Numbered from the stretch's first letter, positions 10,822 through 24,789 are shown. The stretch is 64,000 nucleotides of DNA from Ricinus communis (GCF_019578655.1 NC_063258.1:18790802-18854801), one strand, 5' to 3'. Numbers and translations are program-made. Notes: generated by a model from the letters alone, not told the origin.

Positions 10822-11573
10822 TGTAACACCCCCATCACATGCTAACCAATAAACATTAGCCGGGGAAGCATACAAGCGTCAGAGAATATATACTACAGGT
10901 AGATAGGTCAATATGTAGGTTGTTAAGAATCCGTATACAAGGTTATTAACATATAAACATATGATTATACTTAAACATCATTTAACAAGTATTACAACAT
11001 CTTCTTATGCCTTATAAGGCATACTTCCATATATATCACATAACCGCATACAAAAATGCATCAGGAGGAGACTTCACAAAACCGGCCCAACTTGACAGAA
11101 TCACAAAAGCTAGACTTCGCATACAACCAACGGATGCACTACTATTTACAAACCTGAAAAGAAAAATTTTGGAGAGGGGTGAGCCTCCAGCTCAAGAAAT
11201 AAATAATCAACATAATCTATATCACATACACTTAATACAATTTCCACCCAATCACATAACTTTCCATGATATTCATAGTATGGTATAAAGTCATACCATT
11301 CTACTCAATTCATTACAACCATCATAGAAGAAATACAATTCAACAATTATGGTTAGTTCTCACGGCTTGTGGATCCCCTTTAATGTGCTGCCCTCATCCT
11401 CACATATCACACACGTAGAGCCGCCCGCCTCATCTCACATTATACACTTTTATAGCCTCTCTAGGCTTTAGCCTCCCAAGGCTTTATATATATATCTTTT
11501 TTTCACAGGGGAATCCACCATTCACATGCACATATGCACTTAACATCACAATTCAATCATTTCACTTATATCA
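10822..11573 (-). mobile_element. 5' LTR of chromovirus copy 1 (partial, runs into gap)
   Basis: Starts TGTAACACCC, the same as 3684, and follows that LTR for about 750 bp before the N run. About 1.5 kb of the LTR and the outer junction with target-site duplication are missing. Compared with 3684-4440 it has small differences, many at CG-containing spots (for example CCGGGG for CCAGG near 10861). Confidence 0.93.
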
Positions 11574-12073
11574 NNNNNNNNNNNNNNNNNNNNNNNNNNN
11601 NNNNNNNNNNNNNNNNNNNNNNNNNNNNNNNNNNNNNNNNNNNNNNNNNNNNNNNNNNNNNNNNNNNNNNNNNNNNNNNNNNNNNNNNNNNNNNNNNNNN
11701 NNNNNNNNNNNNNNNNNNNNNNNNNNNNNNNNNNNNNNNNNNNNNNNNNNNNNNNNNNNNNNNNNNNNNNNNNNNNNNNNNNNNNNNNNNNNNNNNNNNN
11801 NNNNNNNNNNNNNNNNNNNNNNNNNNNNNNNNNNNNNNNNNNNNNNNNNNNNNNNNNNNNNNNNNNNNNNNNNNNNNNNNNNNNNNNNNNNNNNNNNNNN
11901 NNNNNNNNNNNNNNNNNNNNNNNNNNNNNNNNNNNNNNNNNNNNNNNNNNNNNNNNNNNNNNNNNNNNNNNNNNNNNNNNNNNNNNNNNNNNNNNNNNNN
12001 NNNNNNNNNNNNNNNNNNNNNNNNNNNNNNNNNNNNNNNNNNNNNNNNNNNNNNNNNNNNNNNNNNNNNNNNN
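11574..12073. other. Assembly gap of exactly 500 N
   Basis: A run of 500 N. The round length marks a placeholder, so the true distance is unknown. Sequence enters in the LTR and leaves in satellite. Confidence 0.99.
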
Positions 12074-15000
12074 TTGAGAAACAACCCTCAAGAGGTGTAT
12101 ATTTTCAACATGAGAAAGCAACCCCTGTAAGAGTGGTTTATTCTGTAACACATAAAACAACCCCGTAAGAGGGGTATATCTTTCAACATGAGAAAAGAAC
12201 CCCAAAAAGTGGTATATTTGTCATCACGAGAAAGCAACCCCGTAAGAGGGGTATATGCTCAACTCGTAAAACAACACCAAAAATGCGCGGTATTTTTATC
12301 AATATTGAAAACAACCCTGTAAGAGGGTATATCTTTCAACTTGAGAAAATAATCCTAAAAAGTGGTGGCTATCGGTTGTCAATATTAGAAGACAACTCAA
12401 GAACGTAAATATCTTCCACATGAGAAAAGAACCCCAAAAAGTGGTATATATGTGTCATTGAGTGAGAAACAACTCCGTAAGAGGGGTATATTTGTTAATA
12501 TTAGAAAACAACCCCGTGAGAAGGGTATATCTTCAACATGAGATAACACTAAAAAAGTGGTATATTTGTTAATATTAGAAAACAATCCCGTGGAGGGGTA
12601 TATTTGTCAATATGAGAAAATAACCCCGTAAGAGGGGTATATTTGTTAATATTAGAAAATTACCACGTAAGAGGTGTATATTTGTTAATACTAGAAACAA
12701 CCCCTCAAGCGGGTATTTTTCAACATGAGAAAACAACCCTATAAAAGTGGTAGTATATTTGTCAATAGAGAACAAACTCGTGACGAGGGTATATATATCA
12801 TTCAACATGAGAAAACAACCCCAAAAAAGTGGTATATTTGTCAATATTCCCGTAAGAGGGGTATATCTTCAACATGAGAAAACAACACCAATAAAGTCGA
12901 TATTTGTCAATATTTGAAAACAACTTGCAGGGGTATATCTTCAACATGAGAAACAACCCCCAAAAAGTGGTAGATTTGTCAATATTAGAAAACAACCCCA
13001 TAAGAGAGGAGTATATCTTTCAACATGAGAAGACAACCCAAAAAGTGGTATATTTGTCAATATGAGAAAACAACCCCGTAAGAGGGGTATATCTCTAAAC
13101 ATGAGAAAATAACCCCGTAAGAGGGGTATATCTTCAACATGAGAAAACAACCCCAAAAAATGCTTTATTTATGAATTAGAAAATAACCCCGTGAAGAGGG
13201 TATATCATTCAACATGAGAAAAGAACCCCAAAATAGTGGTATTTTTGTCAATATGAAAACAACCCCTACAAGAGGGTATATCTTTCAACATGAGAAAACA
13301 ACCCCATAAAAGTGGTATATTTGTCAATAGAAGACAAACCTGTAAGAAGGATATATCTTCAAAATGAGTAAACAACCACAAAAAAGTGGTATATTTGTCA
13401 ATATTCAAACAACCCCATAAGAGGGGTATATCTTTCAACATGAGAAAAGAACCCCAAAAGTGGTATATTTGTCAATATTAGAAAACAACCCTGCAGAGGG
13501 GTATATTTGTCAATATTGATAACAACCTCAAGTGGGGTATATCTTTCAACATGAGAAAGCAATTCTACAAAAGTGGTATATTTATCAATAAGAGAAAACA
13601 ACCTCGTAAGAGGGGTATATCATTTGAACATGAGAAAACACCCCAAAAAGTGGAATATTTATTAATATGAGAAAACAACCCCGTAAGAGGTGTATATTTG
13701 TTAATATTAGAAACAACCTCAAGAGAGGCATATCATACAACATGAGAAAAGAACCCTAAAAAGTGGTAATTTTATCAATATGAGAAAATAACCCCGTAAA
13801 AGGGGTATATTTGATAATATTAGAAAACAACCTCAAGAGGAGTATATCTTCAACTTGAGAAACAACCAAAAAGTGGTATATTTGTCAATATGGGAAAACA
13901 ACCCCGTAAGATGAGTGTATCTTTCAACATGAGAAAACAAATTCCAAAAAGTGGTATTTTGTCAATATGAGAAAACAACACCGTAAGAGGGTATATTTGT
14001 TAATATAGAAAATTACCTCGAAGAGGTGTATATTTGTTAATATTAGAAAACAACCCCGTAAGAGGGGTATATCTTTCAACATGTGAAAACCACCCCAAAA
14101 AGTGGTATATTTGCCAATATGGGAGAACAACCCCGTAAGAGGAGTATATCTTTCAACATGAGAAACACAACCGCAAAAAAGTGGTATATTTGTCAATATT
14201 CAAAAACAACCCCGAAAGAGGTGTATATTTGTTAATATCAGAAAATAACCCCCTAAGAGGGGTATATCTTTCAACATGAGAAAACAACCCGAAATAAGTG
14301 GTGCATTTGTCAATATGAGAAAACAACCCCGTAAGAGGAGTATATCTTTCAACATGAGAAAATAACCCCAAAAAAGTGGTGTATTTGTCAATATTCGAAA
14401 ACAACTCCGTAAGAGGGGATATCTTTCAACATGAGAAAACAACCCTAAAAAAGTAGTAAATTTGTCAATAATGGAAAACAACCCCGTAAAGGAGGTATAT
14501 ATTTCAACATGGGAAAACAACCCCAAAAAAGTGGTACAGACAATATTAGAGAACAACCCCGTAAGAGGGGTACATCTTTCAACATGAGTAAACAACACGT
14601 AAAAAGTGGTATATTAATAACATTAGAAAACAACCCCTAAGAGGGTATATCTTCAACAGGAGAAAACAACCAAAAAAGTGGTATATTTGTCAATATTAGA
14701 AAACAACCCCGTAAGAGGGGTATATCTTCAACATGGGAAAACAACCCGGAAAGGTGGTATATTTGTCAATATTATAAAACAACCCTAAGAGGGGTATATC
14801 TTTCAACATGAGAAAGCAACCCAAAAAGTGGTATATTTGTTAATATTGAAGATAATCCTGCAGGGGTATATTTATTAATATTAGAAAATTACCTCAAAGA
14901 GGTGTATATTTAATAATATTAGAAAATAACCCCGTAAGAGGGGTATATCATTCAACATGAGAAAACAACCCCAAAAAAGTGGTACATTTGTCAATATGAG

Positions 15001-17001
15001 AGAACAACCCTATAAGAGGAGTATATCTTCCAACATGAGAAAACAACCCCAAAAAGTGGTATGTTGGTCAATATTCAAAATAACCCCAAGAGGGGTATAT
15101 TTGTTATTAGAAAACAACCCCTAAGAGGGATATATCTTTCAACATGAGAAAACAACCCGAAAAAAGTGGTATATTTGTCAACATTAGAAAACAATCCCGT
15201 AAGAGGGGTATATCTTTCAACAGGGGAAAACAACCTGAAAAAAGTGGTATATTTGTCAATATTAGAAAACAACCCCGTAAGAGGGGTATATCGTTCAACA
15301 TGGGAAAACAACCCGAAAGGTGGTATATTTGTCAATATTATAAAATAACCTCTAAGAGTGGTATATCTTCAACATGAGAAAGCAACCCCAAAAAAGTGGT
15401 ATATTTGTTAATAGAAACAACCCCTAAGAGGGATATATCTTCAACATGAGAAAGCAACCCCAAAAAGTGGTATATTTGTCAATACTAGAAAACAACCCCG
15501 TAAGAGGGGTATATCTTCACCACGAGAAACAACCCAAAAAGTGGTATATTTATCAATATGAGAAAACAACCACCTAAGAGTGGTATATTTTTAATATTAG
15601 AAAACAATCCCTTAAGAGGGGTATATCTTTCAAAATGAGAAAATAATCCCAATAAAGTGGTATATTTGTCAATATGAGAAAACAACCCCGTAAGAGGGGC
15701 ATATTTTCAACATTAAAAACAACCCAAAGAAAGTCGTATACTTGTCAATAATCAAAAGAACCCCGTAGAGGGGTATATCTTTCAACATGAGAAAACAACC
15801 CCAAAAAGTGGTAGATTTGTCAACATTAGAAAACAACCCCGTAAGAGGGGTATATTTGTCATTAGAAAACAACCCCAGTAAGGGTGGTATATCTTCAAGA
15901 TGAGAAAACAACCCAAAAGTGGTATATTTGTCAATAAGAGAAAACAACCCCGTAAGAGGGGTATATCTTTCAACATGAGAAAACAAACCAAAATGGTGGT
16001 ATTTGTGAATATTAGAAAACAACCCCTAAGAAGGGTATATCTTTCAACATGAGAAAACAACCGTGAGAAAACAACCCGATAAAAGTGGTATATTTGTCAA
16101 TATTATAAAACAACCCCTAAGGGGTATATCTTCAACATCGGAAAGCAACCCCAAAAAGTGGTATATTTGTTAATATTAGAAGAAAACCCCTAAGAGGGAT
16201 ATATCTTCAACATGAGAAAGCAACCCCAAAAAAGTGGTATATTTGTTAATATTAGAGAACAACCCCGTAAGAGGGGTATATCTTCAACCCGAGAAACAAC
16301 CCCAAAAAAGTGGTATATTTGTCAATATGAGAAAACAACCTCAGAAGAGTATATATTTCAAAATGAGAAAACAACCCCGTAAGAGTGGTATATTTGTAAA
16401 TATTAGAAACAACCCCGTAAGAGGATATATCTTTCAACATGAGAAAACCCCAAACAAATGGTATATTTGTCAATATTTGAAAACAACCCTCGTAAGAGGG
16501 GTATATCACAATATGAGAAAACAACCACGTAAGAGGAGTATATCTTCAACATGAGAAAATAACCCGTAAGAGGGGTATATTTATAAATATAAGAAAACAA
16601 CCCCAAGAGGTGTATGTTTATTAATATTAGAAGACAACCCCGTAAGAGGGGTATATCTTCAACATGAGGAAACAACCCCAAAAAGTGGTAGATGTGTCAA
16701 TATTTGAAAACAACCCCGTAAGAGGGTATATCATTCAACATGAAAAACAACCCCAAAAAAGTGGTATATCTGTCAATATGAGAAAACAACCTCAGAGAGC
16801 ATATCTTCAACATCGGAAAATAACCCTGTAAGAGGGTATATTTGTCAATATCGGAAAATAACCCCGTAAGAGGGTATATCTTCAACATGGAAACAACCAA
16901 AAATGGTATTTGTGAATATTAGAAACAACCCCTAAGAAGGGTATATCTTCAACATGAGAAACAACCGCAAAAAGTGGTATATTTGTTATTGAAAGTAACC
17001 C

Positions 17002-19586
17002 CATTAAAAGGGGTATATCTTCAACATGAGAACAACCCCGTAAGAGGGGTATATCTTCAACATGAGAAAACAACCCGATAAAAGTGGTATATTTGTCAAT
17101 ATTATAAAACAACCCCTAAGTGGGATATATCTTTCAACATGAGAAAGCAACCCCAAAAAGTGGTATATTTGTCAATATTAAAACCCCCAAGAGGGATATA
17201 TCTTCAACATGAGAAAGCAACCCCAAAAAGTGGTATATTTGTTAATATTGAAGAAACCCCTAAGAGGGATATATCTTCAACATGAGAAAGCAACCCCAAA
17301 AAGTGGTATATTTGTTAATATTAGAAAATAATCCCGTAAGAGGGTATATTTATTAATATTAGAAAATTACCTCGAAAGAGGTGTATATTTAATAATATTA
17401 GAAAATAACCTCAAGAGGGGTATATCATTCAACATGAGAAAACAACCCCAAAAGTGGTACATTTGTCAATATGAGAACAACCTATAAGAGGAGTATATCT
17501 TCCAACATGAGAAAACAACCCCAAAAAGTGGTATGTTGGTCAATATTCAAAATAACCCCGTAAGAGGGGTATATTTGTTAATATTAGAAAACAACCCCTA
17601 AGAGGGATATATCTTCAACATGAGAAACAACCCTAAAAAGTGGTATATTTGTCAACATTAGAAAACAATCCCGTAAGAGGGTATATCTTCAACAGGGAAA
17701 ACAACCCCAAAAAGTGGTATATTTGTCAATATTAGAAAACAACCCCGTAAGAGGGGTATATCATTCAACATGGGAAAACAGCCCGAGAAAGGTGGTATAT
17801 TTGTCAATATTATAAAATAACCCTCTAAGAGTGGTATATCTTCAACTTGAGAAAGCAACCCCAAAAAGTGGTATATTCATAATATTAGAAAACAACCGCC
17901 TAAGAGGGATATATCTTCAACATGAGAAAGCAACCCCAAAAAGTGGTATATTTGTCAATACTAGAAAACAACCCCGTAAGAGGGGTATATCTTCACCACG
18001 AGAAAACAACCCTAAAAAGTGGTATATTTATCAATATGAGAAAACAACCACCTAAGAGTGGTATATTTTTAATATTAGAAACAATCCCTTAAGAGGGGTA
18101 TATCTTCAAAATGAGAAAATAATCCCAATAAAGTGGTATATTTGTCAATATGAGAAAACAACCTCGTAAGAGGGGCATATTTTCAACATTAAAAACAACC
18201 CAAAGAAAGTCGATACTTGTCAATAATCGAAAGAACCCCGTAGAGGGGTATATCTTCAATACGAGAAACAACCCCAAAAAGTGGTAGATTTGTCAACATT
18301 AGAAAACAACCCTGTAAGAGGGGTATATTTGTCAATATTAGAAAACAACCCTGCAGTGGGGTATATCTTCAGCATGAGAAAGCAATTCTAAAAAGTGGTA
18401 TATTTATCAATAAGAGAAAACAACCCCGTAAGAGGGGTATATCTTCAACATGGGAAACAACCAAAAATGGTGTATTTGTGAATATTAGAAAACAACCCCT
18501 AAGAAGGGTATATCTTCAACATGAGAAAACAACCGCAAAAAGTGGTATATTTGTTAATATTAGAAAGTAACCCCATTAAAAGGGGTATATCTTCAACATG
18601 AGAAAACAACCCCGTAAGAGGGGTATATCATTCATGAGAAACAACCCGATAAAAGTGGTATATTTGTCAATATTATAAAACAACCCTAAGGGGTATATCT
18701 TCAACATCGAAGCAACCCCAAAAAGTGGTATATTTGTTAATATTAGAAGAAACCCCTAAGAGGGATATATCTTCAACATGAGAAAGCAACCCCAAAAAGT
18801 GGTATATTTGTTAATATTAGAGAACAACCCCGTAAGAGGGGTATATCTTCAACCTTAGAAAACAACCCCAAAAAGTGGTATATTTGTCAATATGAGAAAA
18901 CAACCTCAGAAGAGTATATATTTCAAATGAGAAAACAACCCCGTAAGAGTGGTATATTTGTAAATATTAGAAACAACCCCGTAAGAGGGATATATCTTCA
19001 ACATAAGGAAAACCCCAAACAAATGGTACATTTGTCAATATTTGAAAACAACCTCGTAAGAGGGGTATATCAGTCAATATGAGAAAACAACCACGTAAGA
19101 GGAGCATATCTTTCAACACGAGAAAATAATCCCGTAAGAGGGGTATATTTATAAATATAAGAAAACAACCCTGAAGAGGTGTATGTTTATTAATATTAGA
19201 AGACAACCCCGTAAGAGGGGTATATCTTCAACATGAGGAAACAACCCCAAAAAGTGGTAGATGTGTCAATATTTGAAAACAACCCCGTAAGAGGGGTATA
19301 TCATTCAACATGAAAAAACAACCCCAAAAAAGTGGTATATCTGTCAATATGAGAAAACAACCCCGTTAGAGGAGCATATCTTTCAACATCGGAAATAACC
19401 CTGTAAGAGGGGTATATTTGTCAATATCGGAAAATAACCCCGTAAGAGGGGTATATCTTCAACATGGGAAACAACCTAAAAATGGTGTATTTGTGAATAT
19501 TAGAAACAACCCCTAAGAAGGGTATATCTTCAACATGAGAAACAACCGCAAAAAGTGGTATATTTGTTAATATTAGAAAGTAACCC
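17002..19586. repeat. 2.6-kb higher-order repeat, copy 1
   Basis: Bounded by the rare CATTAAAAGGGG monomer at 17002 and 19587 (2,585 bp). The marker occurs a second time inside at 18574. Other ordered markers include GAGTATATATTTCA at 18912 and ACCTCGAAAGAGGTG near 17370. This copy is full of small deletions relative to the next. Confidence 0.8.
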
Positions 19587-22245
19587 CATTAAAAGGGTAT
19601 ATCTTCAACATGAGAAAACAACCCCGTAAGAGGGGTATATCTTCAACATGAGAAAACAACCCGATAAAAGTGGTATATTTGTCAATATTATAAAACAACC
19701 CCTAAGTGGGATATATCTTCAACATGAGAAAGCAACCCCAAAAAGTGGTATATTTGTTAATATTAGAAGAAAACCCCTAAGAGGGATATATCTTCAACAT
19801 GAGAAAGCAACCCCAAAAAGTGGTATATTTGTTAATATTAGAAGAAACCCCTAAGAGGGATATATCTTCAACATGAGAAAGCAACCCCAAAAAGTGGTAT
19901 ATTTGTTAATATTAGAAAATAATCCTAAGAGGGGTATATTTATTAATATTAGAAAATTACCTCGAAGATGTGTATATTTAATAATATTAGAAAATAACCC
20001 CGTAAGAGGGGTATATCATTCAACATGAGAAAACAACCCCAAAAAGTGGTACATTTGTCAATATGAGAGAACAACCCTATAAGAGGAGTATATCTTCCAA
20101 CATGAGAAAACAACCCCAAAAAGTGGTATGTTGGTCAATATTCAAAATAACCCCGTAAGAGGGGTATATTTGTTAATATTAGAAAACAACCCCTAAGAGG
20201 GATATATCTTCAACATGAGAAACAACCAAAAAGTGGTATATTTGTCAACATTAGAAAACAACCTGTAAGAGGGGTATATCTTCAACAGGGAAACAACTGA
20301 AAAAGTGGTATATTTGTCAATATTAGAAACAACCCCGTAAGAGGGGTATATCATTCAACATGGGAAAACAGCCCGAGAAAGGTGGTATATTTGTCAATAT
20401 TATAAAATAACCCTCTAAGAGTGGTATATCTTTCAACTTGAGAAAGCAACCCCAAAAAAGTGGTATATTTGTTAATATTAGAAAACAACCGCCTAAGAGG
20501 GATATATCTTTCAACATGAGAAAGCAACCCCAAAAAAGTGGTATATTTGTCAATACTAGAAAACAACCCCGTAAGAGGGGTATATCTTTCACCACGAGAA
20601 AACAACCCGAAAAAAGTGGTATATTTATCAATATGAGAAAACAACCACCTAAGAGTGGTATATTTTTTAATATTAGAAAACAATCCCTTAAGAGGGGTAT
20701 ATCTTTCAAAATGAGAAAATAATCCCAATAAAGTGGTATATTTGTCAATATGAGAAAACAACCCCGTAAGAGGGGCATATTTTTCAACATTAAAAAACAA
20801 CCCAAAGAAAGTCGTATACTTGTCAATAATCGAAAAGAACCCCGTAAGAGGGGCATATCTTTCAACATGAGAAAACAACCCCAAAAAAGTGGTAGATTTG
20901 TCAACATTAGAAAACAACCCCGTAAGAGGGGTATATTTGTCAATATTAGAAAACAACCCCGTAAGTGGGGTATATCTTTCAGCATGAGAAAGCAATTCTA
21001 AAAAAGTGGTATATTTATCAATAAGAGAAAACAACCCCGTAAGAGGGGTATATCTTTCAACATGGGAAAACAACCGAAAAAATGGTGTATTTGTGAATAT
21101 TAGAAAACAACCCCCTAAGAAGGGTATATCTTTCAACATGAGAAAACAACCGCAAAAAAAGTGGTATATTTGTTAATATTAGAAAGTAACCCCATTAAAA
21201 GGGGTATATCTTTCAACATGAGAAAACAACCCCGTAAGAGGGGTATATCATTCAACATGAGAAAACAACCCGATAAAAGTGGTATATTTGTCAATATTAT
21301 AAAACAACCCCCTAAGTGGGGTATATCTTTCAACATCAGAAAGCAACCCCAAAAAAGTGGTATATTTGTTAATATTAGAAGAAAACCCCCTAAGAGGGAT
21401 ATATCTTTCAACATGAGAAAGCAACCCCAAAAAAGTGGTATATTTGTTAATATTAGAGAACAACCCCGTAAGAGGGGTATATCTTTCAACCTGAGAAAAC
21501 AACCCCAAAAAAGTGGTATATTTGTCAATATGAGAAAACAACCTCGTAGAAGAGTATATATTTCAAAATGAGAAAACAACCCCGTAAGAGTGGTATATTT
21601 GTAAATATTAGAAAACAACCCCGTAAGAGGGATATATCTTTCAACATAAGGAAAAAACCCCCAAACAAATGGTACATTTGTCAATATTTGAAAACAACCT
21701 CGTAAGAGGGGTATATCTGTCAATATGAGAAAACAACCACGTAAGAGGAGCATATCTTTCAACACGAGAAAATAATCCCGTAAGAGGGGTATATTTATAA
21801 ATATAAGAAAACAACCCCGTAAGAGGTGTATGTTTATTAATATTAGAAGACAACCCCGTAAGAGGGGTATATCTTTCAACATGAGGAAACAACCCCAAAA
21901 AAGTGGTAGATGTGTCAATATTTGAAAACAACCCCGTAAGAGGGGTATATCATTCAACATGAAAAAACAACCCCAAAAAAGTGGTATATCTGTCAATATG
22001 AGAAAACAACCCCGTTAGAGGAGCATATCTTTCAACATCAGAAAATAACCCTGTAAGAGGGGTATATTTGTCAATATCAGAAAATAACCCCGTAAGAGGG
22101 GTATATCTTTCAACATGGGAAAACAACCGAAAAAATGGTGTATTTGTGAATATTAGAAAACAACCCCCTAAGAAGGGTATATCTTTCAACATGAGAAAAC
22201 AACCGCAAAAAAAGTGGTATATTTGTTAATATTAGAAAGTAACCC
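19587..22245. repeat. 2.6-kb higher-order repeat, copy 2 (contains the clean island)
   Basis: 2,659 bp between the marker at 19587 and 22246, with the inner marker at 21193. From 21193 to 22246 is 1,053 bp, exactly 27 monomers, while the matching segment of copy 1 (18574-19587) is 1,013 bp. Confidence 0.8.
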
Positions 22246-22440
22246 CATTAAAAGGGGTATATCTTTCAACATGAGAAAACAACCCCGTAAGAGGGGTATA
22301 TCTTTCAACATGAGAAAACAACCCGATAAAAGTGGTATATTTGTCAATATTATAAAACAACCCCCTAAGTGGGATATATCTTTCAACATGAGAAAGCAAC
22401 CCCAAAAAAGTGGTATATTTGTTAATATTAGAAGAAAACC
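20419..22440. repeat. Perfectly phased satellite island
   Basis: Here nearly every monomer is 39 bp and homopolymer runs are full length (AAAAAA, TTTC, GGGG). This keeps three frames open and yields the longest ORFs in the array (262 and 287 codons on the minus strand). The change at about 22437 from CCCCCTAAG to CCCCTAAG and from TCTTTC to TCTTC is abrupt. Confidence 0.8.
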
Positions 22441-24789
22441 CCTAAGAGGGATATATCTTCAACATGAGAAAGCAACCCCAAAAAGTGGTATATTTGTTAA
22501 TATTAGAAGAAACCCCTAAGAGGGATATATCTTCAACATGAGAAAGCAACCCCAAAAAGTGGTATATTTGTTAATATTAGAAAATAATCCCGTAAGAGGG
22601 GTATATTTATTAATATTAGAAAATTACCAAAGAGGTGTATATTTAATAATATTAGAAAATAACCCCGTAAGAGGGGTATATCATTCAACATGAGAAAACA
22701 ACCCCAAAAAGTGGTACATTTGTCAATATGAGAGAACAACCCTATAAGAGGAGTATATCTTCCAACATGAGAAAACAACCCCAAAAAGTGGTATGTTGGT
22801 CATTCAAAATAACCCCGTAAGAGGGGTATATTTGTTAATATTAGAAAACAACTCTAAGAGGGATATATCTTCAACATGAGAAACAACCAAAAAGTGGTAT
22901 ATTTGTCAACATTAGAAAACAACTCGTAAGAGGGTATATCTTTCAACAGGGAAAACAACTGAAAAAGTGGTATATTTGTCAATATTAGAAACAACCCCGT
23001 AAGAGGGTATATCATTCAACATGGAAAACAACCCCGAAAGGTGGTATATTTGTCAATATTATAAAATAACCCTCTAAGAGTGGTATATCTTCAACTTGAG
23101 AAAGCAACCCCAAAAAGTGGTATATTTGTTAATATTAGAAACAACCTCAAGAGGGATATATCTTCAACATGAGAAAGCAACCCCAAAAAGTGGTATATTT
23201 GTCAATACTAGAAAACAACCCCGTAAGAGGGTATATCTTCACCACGAGAAAACAACCCAAAAAGTGGTATATTTATCAATATGAGAAAACAACCACCTAA
23301 GAGTGGTATATTTTTAATATTAGAAAACAATCCCTTAAGAGGGGTATATCTTCAAAATGAGAAAATAATCCCAATAAAGTGGTATATTTGTCAATATGAG
23401 AAAACAACCTCGTAAGAGGGGTATATTTTCAACATTAAAAACAACCCAAAGAAAGTCGATACTTGTCAATAATCGAAAAGAACCCCAAGAGGGCATATCT
23501 TTCAACATGAGAAAACAACCCCAAAAGTGGTATATTTGTTAATATTAGAAAATAATCCCGTAAGAGGGGTATATTTATTAATATTAGAAAATTACCTCGA
23601 AGAGGTGTATATTTAATAATATTAGAAAATAACCCCGTAAGAGGGGTATATCATTCAACATGAGAAAACAACCCCAAAAAGTGGTACATTTGTCAATATG
23701 AGAACAACCCTATAAGAGGAGTATATCTTCCAACATGAGAAAACAACCCCAAAAAGTGGTATGTTGGTCAATATTCGAAAATAACCCCGTAGAGGGTATA
23801 TTTGTTAATATTAGAAAACAACCCCAAGAGGGATATATCTTCAACATGAGAAACAACCAAAAAGTGGTATATTTGTCAACATTAGAAAACAATCCCGTAA
23901 GAGGGTATATCTTCAACAGGGAAAACAACCCCAAAAAGTGGTATATTTGTCAATATTAGAAACAACCCCGTAAGAGGGGTATATCATTCAACATGGAAAC
24001 AACCGAAAGGTGGTATATTTGTCAATATTATAAAATAACCCTCTAAGAGTGGTATATCTTTCAACTTGAGAAAGCAACCCCAAAAAGTGGTATATTTGTT
24101 AATATTAGAAAACAACCTCTAAGAGGGATATATCTTCAACATGAGAAAGCAACCCCAAAAAGTGGTATATTTGTCAATACTAGAAAACAACCCCGTAAGA
24201 GGGGTATATCTTTCACCACGAGAAAACAACCCGAAAAAGTGGTATATTTATCAATATGAGAAACAACCACCTAAGAGTGGTATATTTTTAATATTAGAAA
24301 CAACTCAAGAGGGGTATATCTTCAAAATGAGAAAATAATCCCAATAAAGTGGTATATTTGTCAATATGAGAAAACAACCCCGTAAGAGGGGTATATTTTC
24401 AACATTAAAAACAACCCAAAGAAAGTCGATACTTGTCAATAATCAAAAGAACCCCGTAGAGGGGTATATCTTCAACATGAGAAAACAACCCCAAAAAGTG
24501 GTAGATTTGTCAACATTAGAAAACAACCCCGTAAGAGGGGTATATTTGTCAATATTAGAAAACAACCCCGCGGGGTATATCTTCAAAGCATGAGAAAGCA
24601 ATTCTAAAAAGTGGTATATTTATCAATAAGAGAAAACAACCCCGTAAGAGGGGTATATCTTCAACATGGGAAACAACCAAAATGGTGTATTTGTGAATAT
24701 TAGAAACAACCCCTAAGAAGGGTATATCTTCAACATGAGAAAACAACCGCAAAAAAAGTGGTATATTTGTTAATATTAGAAAGTAACCC
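22246..24789. repeat. 2.6-kb higher-order repeat, copy 3 (rearranged)
   Basis: 2,544 bp to the next marker at 24790. It begins clean and turns indel-rich near 22440. The TCCCGTAAGAGGGG / TTACCTC pair that occurs once per unit elsewhere is found twice here (about 22575 and 23555), so part of the unit is internally duplicated. The inner CATTAAAAGG marker is missing. Confidence 0.65.

Larger units (their letters stand above)
3684..11573 (-). mobile_element. Ty3/gypsy chromovirus LTR retrotransposon, copy 1 (minus strand)
   Basis: The element runs right to left: 5' LTR from 10822 rightwards into the gap, PBS 10801-10815, gag, protease, RT, RNase H, integrase, chromodomain, PPT 5984-5995, and 3' LTR 3684-5982. 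LTR ends are TGTAAC...GTTACA. Domain order (integrase after RNase H) identifies Ty3/gypsy (Metaviridae). The chromodomain tail, long LTRs and iMet-like PBS suggest the Tekay/Del lineage, which is inference. Every coding domain is recognisable but split by frameshifts, so this copy as read is not autonomous. The two LTRs differ at roughly 14 sites over their first 750 bp (counted by eye), which suggests a fairly recent insertion or that some differences are read errors. It sits inside the 39-bp satellite; the right junction is lost in the gap. Confidence 0.95.

Noticed and set aside
11534..12130. ORFs reading through N runs (also at 61686-62402)
   Set aside because: They consist almost entirely of unknown bases; no coding evidence.
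16339..16360. Small plus-strand insert in the satellite (GAGTATATATTTCA) as a separate element
   Set aside because: It recurs at 18912 and 21552 at higher-order-repeat spacing and aligns as a variant monomer.
20351..21996. Long minus-strand ORFs (262 and 287 codons) as genes for repeat proteins
   Set aside because: Multiple frames are open at once over the same bases, the repeats are 13 residues because the DNA period is 39, and the frames break at every indel. No promoter or conserved domain is seen.
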